NCBI GenBank assembly: GCA_020636435.1
Contig: JACJXX010000001.1
Coordinates: 3,985,001 to 4,049,000, forward strand
DNA length: 64,000 nt
Direction: 5' to 3'
DNA from: Lewinellaceae bacterium
Lineage (GTDB): Bacteria > Bacteroidota > Bacteroidia > Chitinophagales > Saprospiraceae
Shown here piece by piece: positions 56,555-64,000 of the stretch; positions within the stretch are counted from its first letter, which is position 1; every line of letters starts with the position of its first letter. A model generated the notes under the pieces. The model saw only the letters and a list, made by a program, of their open reading frames with translations, had not been told where the DNA came from and ran no database searches. Both the position numbers and the translations under genes were made by a program.

Positions 56555-58075
56555 ATGAAGGATTTATATCTAATAATCATATTAACATTGATGCCTAAAT
56601 TATTTTTTAGCCAATGTAATTATCATGAATTTACAAGTCAATCTGAAATTGACAACTTTATAAATGATTACCCAAATTGCACTACTCTATCTAGGGTAGC
56701 AATTACGGGAATAGACATTGATAATTTGCAAGGGTTAATAAATTTGGACTCAATAACAGGTGATCTAACGATTTATGAAACTAGCCTAGAAAATTTAAGC
56801 GGATTAAATAACCTTAAATATGTTGGAGGTGTTTTGTCAATTGGCAATAACTCTGAATTGAGCAATCTAATTGGATTAGAGTCTATTAATGAAATTGACG
56901 ATGACTTCATTGTCAGAAGCAATCCTGGATTACAAAATTTTGAAAGGTTAAATAGTTTAAACAGAATTAATGGCAACTTTCATGTAATTGAAAATAATTC
57001 TTTGCAAAATTTTGAAGGATTAAATAATTTAAACAGAATTAACGGGGTGGTGATAGTTGGCGAAAATTTAGTTCTTCAAAATTTTATTGGACTTGAAAGC
57101 CTAGAAGAAATAAGAGATGCAGTATCTATAGCAGGCAACCCTTCTTTAATTGATTTCTTTGGTTTTGAAAATCTCAACTCTGTAGGGGGCAACCTATTTA
57201 TTACTAATAACGAATCATTACTTGACTTGAGAGGTTTAGAAACGTTGAGAAATGTCAACAACAACCCTGGCCCGTCAACTGGAGGTATTGGAATTATTGT
57301 AGCGGAAAATAATTCTATTCTAAATCTAAATGGTTTTCAAGGGCTGGACACTATCAATTATAATATCAATATTTCTAATAATCCTAGCCTGTTAAATTTA
57401 AATGGATTAGATAATGTCAAACACATTGACGGGACAATGTTGTTGCTTGCAAATGAAAACCTAACCGAATTAGCTGGATTAGAAAATCTTTATTCCATAA
57501 CTGACGGAATAAGAATTTCAAGTAATACAAGTTTGCAAAACTTAGAAGGCTTAGGGAATCTTACTAAAATCTATGGAACAAATCCAGGGCTTATCGCAGG
57601 TTTTTATCTAAGTGAATCTCCTTTAATAACAAGTTTGAGTCCTTTAAATGGATTAGATACTGTAGGGGCAGGGATAACACTTTTATACAATACATCATTA
57701 AGCGAATGTAATATCCCAATTGTTTGCAATTACGTGGATCACTTTTTTCCTGGAGTAGGCGTATCAGGAAATGCATTTGGCTGCAACACAAAAGATGAAA
57801 TTCGCGATGCTTGCGAAATTTCTGAATATTACATAAATGCAGACAATGAAACATTTAATATTTACCCTAATCCAGTGACAGAAAAACTTCACCTCAAATT
57901 AAATAAAAATTACTTTAATGTTTCAATTTGCAATCTTTTTGGCAATATAGTTTATGCAGAAAAGGGATTGATTGATTATGCAGAGATTGATTTTTCCAAT
58001 TTCTCCTCCGGAATGTATTTTGTCGAAATGAAAATAGAAAACAGAAAATATATTTTTAAATGCATTAAACTTTAA
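56555..58075 (+). CDS. AT-rich secreted LRR-like (receptor-L-domain-like) protein with T9SS tail
   Basis: 506 residues from the ATG at 56555 (MKDLYLIIILTLMPKLFFSQ is the signal peptide; longer open frame upstream lacks an ATG in frame). The body is about 15 repeats of roughly 23-25 residues with an LxGLExLxxIxGxxxIxxNxxLxNLxG pattern (e.g. NLSGLNNLKYVGGVLSIGNN, NFEGLNNLNRINGVVIVGEN), as in bacterial leucine-rich or receptor L-domain solenoids. The end (NIYPNPVTEKLHLKL ... SGMYFVEMK) is a T9SS sorting domain. Base composition and codon use are very AT-rich compared with neighbours, so it is probably horizontally acquired. Function unknown; likely adhesion or recognition. Confidence 0.82.
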   Translation: MKDLYLIIILTLMPKLFFSQCNYHEFTSQSEIDNFINDYPNCTTLSRVAITGIDIDNLQGLINLDSITGDLTIYETSLENLSGLNNLKYVGGVLSIGNNSELSNLIGLESINEIDDDFIVRSNPGLQNFERLNSLNRINGNFHVIENNSLQNFEGLNNLNRINGVVIVGENLVLQNFIGLESLEEIRDAVSIAGNPSLIDFFGFENLNSVGGNLFITNNESLLDLRGLETLRNVNNNPGPSTGGIGIIVAENNSILNLNGFQGLDTINYNINISNNPSLLNLNGLDNVKHIDGTMLLLANENLTELAGLENLYSITDGIRISSNTSLQNLEGLGNLTKIYGTNPGLIAGFYLSESPLITSLSPLNGLDTVGAGITLLYNTSLSECNIPIVCNYVDHFFPGVGVSGNAFGCNTKDEIRDACEISEYYINADNETFNIYPNPVTEKLHLKLNKNYFNVSICNLFGNIVYAEKGLIDYAEIDFSNFSSGMYFVEMKIENRKYIFKCIKL

Positions 58076-58119
58076 GATATAGGAATATTGTTCCCTGCAT
58101 GGAAGAAACGAAGACGTAC

Positions 58120-59202
58120 TCAGTACTCTGTTGGACTGTTGCTGGAATTAAATAAGGGAGCTATTGTGCCACTATTGTATTTTCTTATCCGCTCCCTGGC
58201 AACCCGAACGTAATCCGGCTTCAACAACCGAGTCTTCCGGGAAGACCACTCCTGTGCTTTCTTTAACAACCCTTCTTCATCGATGTCAGGATGCTCAGCC
58301 AATATATAATCAACTGTTGCCAGTATCTCCAAAGCATAGGTAGACTCAAAGCCTTCAATTAAGCGGATCAGGTTTTGCAGACGGGCATGTTGCTCTGTGC
58401 CGAGGTTCTTTTTAAGGAATTTTTCAACCTCTTCATAATGGCTGTAATTGAGCTGAAGGGCTTCAAAGGGCCGGACATTTTGCTGCTCCAGGCCATGCAG
58501 GTAAACGTTGTTGAGATAGTACAGGACATGCTGCACCTGAGGGGAGTAAGGGCCATAGAAGTGGGGAACAAATTTTAACCTTAGCGGTTCTCCCATACGC
58601 TGCAGGAAATAAGCCAGTTTGTTGGCTACGAAAAGGCTGGCGGCTTCCCCCTGGCGTTCATATTGAAAGAGGGCGTACAGCAGCATGGCGCGGGCAGGGG
58701 TCAGCTTCGCCGCTTTGGCTTTGGTGCTTTGCCGAAGTTCTTGCTTGATATTCGGGTGGGGCTCATATACAATGATTTCTGCTGGACTGTCCGAGAGGTA
58801 TTGCTCGATTAGCCCTCTGACTTTTTTCCATTGAAGCCCTCCATTTCCGCAACCGAGCGGTGGAATGGCAACACTTTGTATGGCATGTTGCTGTATGGCT
58901 TCCACCAATGCTTTGAGCCCATCTTCAATATAGCGATAACTGCTTTTTAGCCACCATTTGGTTTTGGTTGGAAAGTTAATGATGATTTTCTCCCCCAAAG
59001 CATTGCGCTCCCGGGTGATCAGCAATTTACCAGGTTCCAGTTCGCCCGCATCACAGGCTTTCTTATACAGCCGGAAATTCTCGGGATAAGCCTCCTTGAA
59101 TTGCAGTGCAATACCCTTGCCCATCACCCCCATGGTGTTGACCGTGTTGACCAGCGCCTGTGCTTCTGAAGTAAGCAAATTGCCTTGGGTATACCGGATC
59201 AT
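58120..59202 (-). CDS. darG: DarG antitoxin: macro-domain DNA ADP-ribosyl glycohydrolase
   Basis: 360 residues. N-terminal macro domain at about 1-150 (IRYTQGNLL, ALVNTVNTMGVMGKGIALQF, AIPPLGCGNGGLQW); K80 in NFPTKTKWW corresponds in position to the catalytic lysine of characterised DarG. The C-terminal half (about 160-345: SLFVANKLAYFLQRMGEPLR, LKFVPHFYGPYSPQVQHVLY) is the helical DarT-binding part of full-length DarG. It removes ADP-ribose from thymidine in DNA and also neutralises DarT directly. Stop-to-start distance to darT is 9 bp, in the usual order darT-darG, so the two form a TA operon with a known anti-phage role. Confidence 0.92.
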   Translation of the reverse strand: MIRYTQGNLLTSEAQALVNTVNTMGVMGKGIALQFKEAYPENFRLYKKACDAGELEPGKLLITRERNALGEKIIINFPTKTKWWLKSSYRYIEDGLKALVEAIQQHAIQSVAIPPLGCGNGGLQWKKVRGLIEQYLSDSPAEIIVYEPHPNIKQELRQSTKAKAAKLTPARAMLLYALFQYERQGEAASLFVANKLAYFLQRMGEPLRLKFVPHFYGPYSPQVQHVLYYLNNVYLHGLEQQNVRPFEALQLNYSHYEEVEKFLKKNLGTEQHARLQNLIRLIEGFESTYALEILATVDYILAEHPDIDEEGLLKKAQEWSSRKTRLLKPDYVRVARERIRKYNSGTIAPLFNSSNSPTEY

Positions 59203-59211
59203 GCGTATCGC

Positions 59212-59856
59212 TTAATAGTAGAATTTTCCCTGTGGATTGATGTAAACTTCGACATTTCTGTCCACTTCTGCAATAATTTCTTGCACATATACGACGCTGG
59301 ATTCGTCGTAGACCACAATACGATCGATACATTCCGGGGGCACATGGTGTCGTACCAGGAACTCCGCCTGCTTGCGCCGCTGCCGGTCCGGGTCTTCTTC
59401 CGTATTGTGCCAGTACTGTTCCCATCTGAGGTTCCAGTCCACCTTGTCAAAATCAGCACGCTGGGTATAGAAAGAGGTCAGAAAGTTTTTGGCATGCCCG
59501 TCTGTGAACGCCCACTCTGCTCCGTTTTCATCCAGACAGTCCACCCGGCAGCAAAGGTAGAGTATTTCCGATTGGGGGAGCTGGGGGATGCCGCGGTGCC
59601 CGGTCTTGATGTTGAACAGCATGGGGGACCGCGGACAAAAATAGAAGGCTACATACGCTCCGATGTTTCCTGCTCCTTCAATGGGAAGGGCAAAGGTTTC
59701 CCGCTGCTGCGTCAGAAGGTTGTCTCCGATGAAAATATAGTTTGGATCACGATCAGGATGAGTGCCGGAAAACATACCATGCTCAAGGAGGTACTTCAGG
59801 TTGTCCTGGTGGACGATTCGGAAAACCCAAATTGGATTGGGGATATTGCCTGGCAT
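59212..59856 (-). CDS. darT: DarT toxin: ssDNA thymidine ADP-ribosyltransferase
   Basis: 214 residues. Typical DarT (DUF4433) sequence: NPIWVFRIVHQDNLKYLLEH, GMFSGTHPDRDPNYIFIGD, YVAFYFCPRSPMLFNI, EWAFTDGHAKNFLTSFY, and the catalytic glutamate E165 in RKQAEFLVRHHVP. Full length for the family and no interruption seen. It modifies thymidine bases in single-stranded DNA using NAD+, blocking replication. Controlled by darG just downstream. The CBASS-like genes lie 111 bp upstream on the same strand, so the two defence modules could share a transcript. Confidence 0.93.
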   Translation of the reverse strand: MPGNIPNPIWVFRIVHQDNLKYLLEHGMFSGTHPDRDPNYIFIGDNLLTQQRETFALPIEGAGNIGAYVAFYFCPRSPMLFNIKTGHRGIPQLPQSEILYLCCRVDCLDENGAEWAFTDGHAKNFLTSFYTQRADFDKVDWNLRWEQYWHNTEEDPDRQRRKQAEFLVRHHVPPECIDRIVVYDESSVVYVQEIIAEVDRNVEVYINPQGKFYY

Positions 59857-59967
59857 TGTTTTATTTTTGTCTATCCGTATATTCTACTACCTTGTGGTTT
59901 CAAAGTATTTCCTTATCAGATTAATGTCATTGAACAACGTGTCTTTGTTTATCAATTTAAATTCCTT

Positions 59968-60516
59968 TTAACGCTCATAATGATCACCACATTTCTTAAT
60001 CTTTCGTCCGCTCCCACAGTAACAAAGGCCATTAGGCCTCAACTTTCTGCCTTTGATCCTGGCAAGCATTACTTCACAAATTCTATAGATTTGAGCAATG
60101 CCCAAGATGTCCTGATAGGCTTCAATTACACCTTGTGCTCCATGGGAGTAGTCCCCCTGCAAATAGGCCCCGTTGATCTCGAAATAAGAGTTGTTCTGAA
60201 GGAAAGGCAACAGGATCATTTCAAAGAAAACGGATAATGACCGGATGGTTTTTTTAAGGAGGATATCTTCCTTTCCCTGAGTCGTAAAACAAATAGCCCC
60301 TGAATCATGATAAATATGCCGATCTGCTTTTCTTGGAATTCTTTCCCCTACTTCTTTAACCAGGGGAAACCTTCTAGGAAAAACAGATACATCTACTTCT
60401 AACTCGTAAAAATCATTATGCCCGGCATCGACCCTTCCAAAGAACAAACTTCGGCTGAGGTCATAAGTAAGTTCCGGATAATGGTCGAGCACCTCCTGTA
60501 TTTGCTTGTCATCCAT
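59968..60516 (-). CDS. E2-like (Cap2-type) conjugating protein with C-terminal SEC-C zinc motif
   Basis: 182 residues. The central part has the look of prokaryotic E2 domains in CBASS: YELEVDVSVFPRRFPLV, ERIPRKADRHIYHDSGAICF with C76 as candidate catalytic cysteine after the H-x-x-x-x-G turn. The C-terminus ends in a SEC-C metal motif (C165-Y-C167 ... C176-G-D-H179). There is no E1 or JAB gene nearby. In CBASS nomenclature an E2 without E1/JAB defines a type II-short system, in which the E2 acts on the CD-NTase. It overlaps the CD-NTase gene by 8 bp. An E2 with a SEC-C tail is unusual as far as I know. Confidence 0.7.
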   Translation of the reverse strand: MDDKQIQEVLDHYPELTYDLSRSLFFGRVDAGHNDFYELEVDVSVFPRRFPLVKEVGERIPRKADRHIYHDSGAICFTTQGKEDILLKKTIRSLSVFFEMILLPFLQNNSYFEINGAYLQGDYSHGAQGVIEAYQDILGIAQIYRICEVMLARIKGRKLRPNGLCYCGSGRKIKKCGDHYER

Positions 60517-61462
60517 GATAAGGCTTGTGTACTATGCCCGAGCCTGCAATCATTCCACTCAATTCCTCACTCTTGGTTCGTTCATCCTTGTCTTCACCCC
60601 AGGGGAACCGATCTCCAAATTGCTCCCTTATGTGCTCACTTGCTTTCTTAAAATTGGGTTCCTCATCTGCTTTTTGGCAGGCTTCCGAAAGGGCAGACAA
60701 GCAGTCCAAAAAGTTATTTTTCCGGGTCTCGGGGTATTCTTCGAACAGGTTTTCTCCCACCGGGGTAGTTGGACGAATACATCGAAATCCGCCAGGGAGG
60801 TGAAGGCTGCTGCTCATGGCATCGATGCAGTATCGGAAGGCCTCGTCATCGTTATCGCAAGGAACATAATATTCGACGGCTAGTATTGTCAGTTCAAAAC
60901 CACTAGCCAATTTGAGGTTGGAGTATTTGTTCTCCTGGTAGTTTTTCCAGGCTTTGAGGTACCGGACGATTCTAACCAATTGTGCTTTGCCATCGGCTTC
61001 CTTTAGAAACCATTCGGTGAACTGCTTCGGATCGCTTTCTATCCATCCTTTACTCCGGTGTGCCAACTCTGGTATTTTACTATTCTTATAGTAGATGGGG
61101 AGGTCAATATGGTGGCCATCGGCAAAAACGACCCGGATGCAGGTTGTTTTTCGGATGGTATCCTGGTTGGTATGATTATCTACCGATTCATATATCCAAT
61201 CATGCCAAGTGGCTATCCCTTTTCGGTTATCTTCTCCCTCTTCCAGGAAATATACTCCGTAATCAAGATCATACTTCAGTAACCGATTACCATTGTCATC
61301 GTGTTCCGGAATTGGGTTTACGGTGGTATTCATTTCAAAAGACCCCTGACCATAAAACTTCGGTTGAATTTCCTGGGGCTTGTTGTCCTTAAACCAGGTG
61401 CGGATCTTCCTTTTGATCTCCTGCCGGCTCCCTTTTAGATCCTCCTTTCGTTTTGAGGTCAA
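60509..61462 (-). CDS. CD-NTase (cGAS/DncV-like nucleotidyltransferase)
   Basis: 317 residues counted from a TTG at 61462. Active-site landmarks are GS (G40, S41 in FYGQGSFEMNT), D65 and D67 in LKYDLDYGV, and a third acid D120 in GHHIDLPIYY. The rest matches the helical half of the CD-NTase fold (RIVRYLKAWKNYQ, GFELTILAVEYYV, FRYCIDAM). It synthesises a cyclic di- or trinucleotide upon phage infection. The start is uncertain: the in-frame sequence just before the TTG (AFNSEIKL) looks family-like, and an ATG at 61502 is out of frame by one base. Operon: membrane effector upstream, E2-like gene downstream, both overlapping. Confidence 0.85.
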   Translation of the reverse strand: MTSKRKEDLKGSRQEIKRKIRTWFKDNKPQEIQPKFYGQGSFEMNTTVNPIPEHDDNGNRLLKYDLDYGVYFLEEGEDNRKGIATWHDWIYESVDNHTNQDTIRKTTCIRVVFADGHHIDLPIYYKNSKIPELAHRSKGWIESDPKQFTEWFLKEADGKAQLVRIVRYLKAWKNYQENKYSNLKLASGFELTILAVEYYVPCDNDDEAFRYCIDAMSSSLHLPGGFRCIRPTTPVGENLFEEYPETRKNNFLDCLSALSEACQKADEEPNFKKASEHIREQFGDRFPWGEDKDERTKSEELSGMIAGSGIVHKPYHG

Positions 61463-61842
61463 TTTGATCTCTGAATTGAACGCGTTTCCTGCCGATATTC
61501 ATGCCGAAAGAAACAACTGACTTTCAGTTTCGACCCGGTTTGAAAAACTTCAACCGCGCATTGTTTCCGTTCTTGCGAAGTAGTAATGGGATTAGAATAC
61601 TTGATGTGGCCTTCATACCTGCCCGACAAATCAGGCACCCAGTATAGCCAGGAAAATGGCTTGTACTTCCATAAGTATCGGTCGATAAGAAGGAAAAGCC
61701 CGGTGATTATGGCAGTAACGGAAAGGCTCAAACCAAAGTTGCTGGACAAAAACTGGTTGGCCAGGTACAGTCCAATAGCCAGGAAAATAACAAAGGAGAG
61801 TAATGCTCCTGGTTTAATGTATCGAAAATGGGTATTCTTCAT
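61459..61842 (-). CDS. Cap15-like CBASS membrane effector, apparently truncated
   Basis: 127 residues. Two transmembrane helices at about 13-30 and 38-54, then IDRYLWKYKPFSWLYWVP and the start of a small beta-barrel (DLSGRYEGHIKYSN, KQCAVEVFQTGSKLKVSCFF). This matches the opening of Cap15 effectors, in which a cyclic-nucleotide-binding beta-barrel follows two membrane helices. Cap15 proteins are usually near 200 residues. Here the frame ends after about three strands (RHEYRQETRSIQRSN), right at the CD-NTase start. Either the barrel is truncated by a deletion, or a shorter variant exists. The effector would disrupt the inner membrane when bound by the cyclic nucleotide. Confidence 0.65.
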   Translation of the reverse strand: MKNTHFRYIKPGALLSFVIFLAIGLYLANQFLSSNFGLSLSVTAIITGLFLLIDRYLWKYKPFSWLYWVPDLSGRYEGHIKYSNPITTSQERKQCAVEVFQTGSKLKVSCFFRHEYRQETRSIQRSN

Positions 61843-62070
61843 CTATCAGCGGCTGTTTTGATCAAAATGTTTTATGCTTTCAATCAAAAAGTTTGCCACG
61901 CGCCATAATAAAATGGAATAGTGTCATTTTGACAGAAAAATGACAGAATTGTGAGCTTTTGTGTCAACTCAAATTAAGTTTGATACAAACTGAAGAGAAA
62001 AAGTAGCAGAGCCTGTCGAAATTGCGGATAATTTTTCGGTTACTATTAACATTTAAAAATGCACGAGGTA

Positions 62071-64000
62071 TCACACCCTATCCCCCTCCTTCAAATAATA
62101 TCCCCTGGCATTCGTCGTATTCCTCCGGTAATATTCGGGGTCCGATAACCGGGCATCTTCCAGAAGCTTAAAATTTTTCACCTGGCTGCCGGTTTTGAAA
62201 ACCTGATTGCCCTGGTTGCCGCGGGAGGAGTGTTCAGATACCAATCCGGTGGAAAAAACAATGACTTTATGCTTATTGGTAATGCCGGCCAGATCTGCTT
62301 CCGATTGGAAGTGGCGGATAAGGAGCAGCTTTTGCTCTTTGTGGTAGGCGTTTTGCAACACACTACGCGATGCTTTGTAGGCAGACAGGCTAACCCGGTC
62401 AACCTTCCCATTGCTGTAGCAGAATATCATGAACCCGGAATAGTCAACCGTGGCTACCCGGTAAATTTCTCGTTCGCCGGGAAGGAGTTGGCCGTCTAAA
62501 CTAAACCCTTCAACATCTGCTTCGTCGAGCCCGGTTTGGCGATACACTCTCGCCTGGTCCGTGAAAATCAAAAGGTCAACCGGCTCGTTATCCCATTCTT
62601 CCTGGACTTCACGGGAAGCGAATGGCCTGGGCGTTTCCTTTCCGTTTTCTTCTTCCCGGGGCAGGACAAAAGTTCCGGTGGGCTCACCGGAAACCAGTTG
62701 TTTTTCCGGAGGTATCGGTGTGCTTTCCGTATCTCGACGAGGTTCTGATACCCGCTTGGCTGCTATTTCCCCCGACCTCTTTTCGAGCAGCACCCACAGC
62801 TTTTCCAACGCCTCCTCCGGCGCGTATTTGTAGTGCGACCACCGCACCCGGAAGAACTCCCATTTGGCGCGCTCCAGGATCAATTGCCGTTCGATATCAT
62901 TTTGCAGGGCGTCTCCTTCGTGGTAGCGGTCCCCATCGCATTCTACGGCAATCTTTTTACCGTTGGGCAGGTGCACTACCAGGTCGATCCGGTAAGGGCC
63001 TACTTTAAATTGGGGCTCTGCCACATAATTACGGCGGATGAGCTCCTGATAAATGTCCACCTCAAACCAGCTGTCGAATGGGCGGGGCGGCTTCTGGCTG
63101 CGGTCTTCGGGAATGATAATGTCTATCTCCGGCTCCCGGATGCTTTGGGTATGGAAATAGTGCAACAACTGGTACCGGAAATCAATGGGGTTGAAGTCAT
63201 CTTCCTGCACAGAGTGGAAAAGCCATACTTGCTCCTTCGCCCGGCTCATGGCCACGTTGAAGCGGCGGCGGTGGCTATCTCCGGTGAGGGACCGCCGCCG
63301 GTGATCGTGGGCGGTGACCAACGACAAAAAGATTACATCGCGCTCATCGCCCTGGAAATCCGGCGGCGTACCGCAGACGATCTTGCGCTCCTGAAAATCC
63401 TTGGGCGAAATCTCTTCCCGCAGCAGCCGGTCGACCTCAACACTTTGATTGTTTCCCTGAAGAGCAATGACGCCAAAGGTTTTTTCCGCATACGACTCGT
63501 CTGTGAGCAGATACTTGATCTTGTCTACGATGGCCCGCGCTTCGGGTAGATTGCGGTTATTATCGAACGTGCCACGGGGTACAAAATACGGCGCCAGCGG
63601 GTCGAGGCGCTTCGAGGAGTATTGTTTCAAAGGCACCAGCTCGATGCCCTGCGGCCGGTAGCACAGCTGATTGGAAAACTCGATGATCTCCGGCATGCAG
63701 CGAAAATGCTCCCGCAGGGATATCCGTTGCCCGGCCATGGCGTCGATGTGTTCAAAAAAGCTGTGCTTGGTATTGTAAAACTCCTGGTCGGGAATACCCC
63801 TGAGGTGAGTGCGGATCAGGTCGTTGACCTGATCGATCTGCACTCCTACATTTTCCGGAGCGGTCTGCTGGTCGTCGCCCACTACAATGATCTTTCTGGT
63901 GATGTATTTCAGGAACAAAGCCTCCGGCCCCAGTTGGCTGGCCTCGTCGATGATCACCACATCAAAGGTTTCCGGCTCGGGGCCCAGCGTATCCACCAGC
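62071..64000 (-). CDS. superfamily 1 helicase fused to a Vsr/MTES_1575-type nuclease, N-terminal part outside window
   Basis: The open frame runs 641 codons from 63996 to the stop and continues past the right edge; only the C-terminal portion is seen. Helicase motifs: Walker B IIDEASQLGPEAL, SLREHFRCMPEIIEFSN (motif III/IV area), VCGTPPDFQGDERDVIFLSL (motif V), RRFNVAMSRAKEQVWLFHSV (motif VI). A nuclease-like domain follows at about 315-425 from the first visible residue (FEVDIYQELIRRNY, PYRIDLVVHLPNGKKIAVEC then DGD) with the D ... ExC pattern of Vsr-like folds. A further about 220-residue region has no recognised family. This is typical of phage-defence helicase-nuclease proteins and fits the neighbouring DarTG and CBASS genes. 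Confidence 0.82.
   Translation of the reverse strand, partial: LVDTLGPEPETFDVVIIDEASQLGPEALFLKYITRKIIVVGDDQQTAPENVGVQIDQVNDLIRTHLRGIPDQEFYNTKHSFFEHIDAMAGQRISLREHFRCMPEIIEFSNQLCYRPQGIELVPLKQYSSKRLDPLAPYFVPRGTFDNNRNLPEARAIVDKIKYLLTDESYAEKTFGVIALQGNNQSVEVDRLLREEISPKDFQERKIVCGTPPDFQGDERDVIFLSLVTAHDHRRRSLTGDSHRRRFNVAMSRAKEQVWLFHSVQEDDFNPIDFRYQLLHYFHTQSIREPEIDIIIPEDRSQKPPRPFDSWFEVDIYQELIRRNYVAEPQFKVGPYRIDLVVHLPNGKKIAVECDGDRYHEGDALQNDIERQLILERAKWEFFRVRWSHYKYAPEEALEKLWVLLEKRSGEIAAKRVSEPRRDTESTPIPPEKQLVSGEPTGTFVLPREEENGKETPRPFASREVQEEWDNEPVDLLIFTDQARVYRQTGLDEADVEGFSLDGQLLPGEREIYRVATVDYSGFMIFCYSNGKVDRVSLSAYKASRSVLQNAYHKEQKLLLIRHFQSEADLAGITNKHKVIVFSTGLVSEHSSRGNQGNQVFKTGSQVKNFKLLEDARLSDPEYYRRNTTNARGYYLKEGDRV

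Overview
The window looks like a chromosomal segment of a Bacteroidota bacterium, most probably of the Saprospiria/Lewinella type. The signs are SusC/SusD and CarbopepD-type TonB receptors, five proteins ending in type IX secretion (T9SS) sorting domains, a PNGase F homologue, near absence of Shine-Dalgarno sites and TAnnTTTG-like -7 boxes. Most genes are GC-rich. The LRR-like gene at 56.6-58.1 kb is strikingly AT-rich. No rRNA, tRNA, CRISPR array, transposase or integrase was recognised.

Layout. 1-8.5 kb: a ResB-type cytochrome c biogenesis protein (cut by the window edge), a lipoprotein plus TonB-dependent receptor, a secreted FG-GAP/ASPIC protein, a c-type cytochrome of the reaction-centre family and a small AraC-type regulator. 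8.7-26.4 kb: one giant minus-strand gene (about 5,900 codons). It has a DUF3494 ice-binding-like head, about 64 tandem 71-residue Cys-rich repeats, about 10 HYR-like modules and a T9SS tail. Indels in the repeats break its frame. 27-43.7 kb: a stress and envelope cluster, mostly on the minus strand. It holds an orphan sigma-region-2 protein, beta-barrel and OmpA proteins, CsbD, several tiny membrane proteins, a coiled-coil lipoprotein, a CheB-CheR-PAS protein, and a glycosyltransferase / PIG-L / glycosidase set.

44-56 kb: a TolB-like propeller, a NamZ-type muramidase (DUF1343), a class V aminotransferase, and a run of PNGase F-like, LamG-like, SusC and SusD genes that looks like a glycoprotein or glycan utilisation locus. 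56.6-64 kb: an AT-rich LRR-like secreted protein, then a defence island of DarTG, a CBASS-like operon (Cap15-like membrane protein, CD-NTase, E2-like protein with a SEC-C tail) and a superfamily 1 helicase-nuclease that runs off the right edge.

The main unexpected signal is a 36-bp motif built from two direct repeats (GTTACAYAATTC-like, 21 bp apart). It occurs eight times between 26.8 and 42.9 kb, always in the same orientation. In every copy it ends 24 nt before a CTTTR-like hexamer forming a plausible -7 box. Seven copies sit 54-160 nt upstream of stress or envelope genes, and the eighth lies 446 nt before the giant adhesin. This looks like an undescribed regulon controlled by an activator that binds tandem sites. 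The same region is dense in palindromic interspersed elements, for which at least three families can be defined from this window alone.
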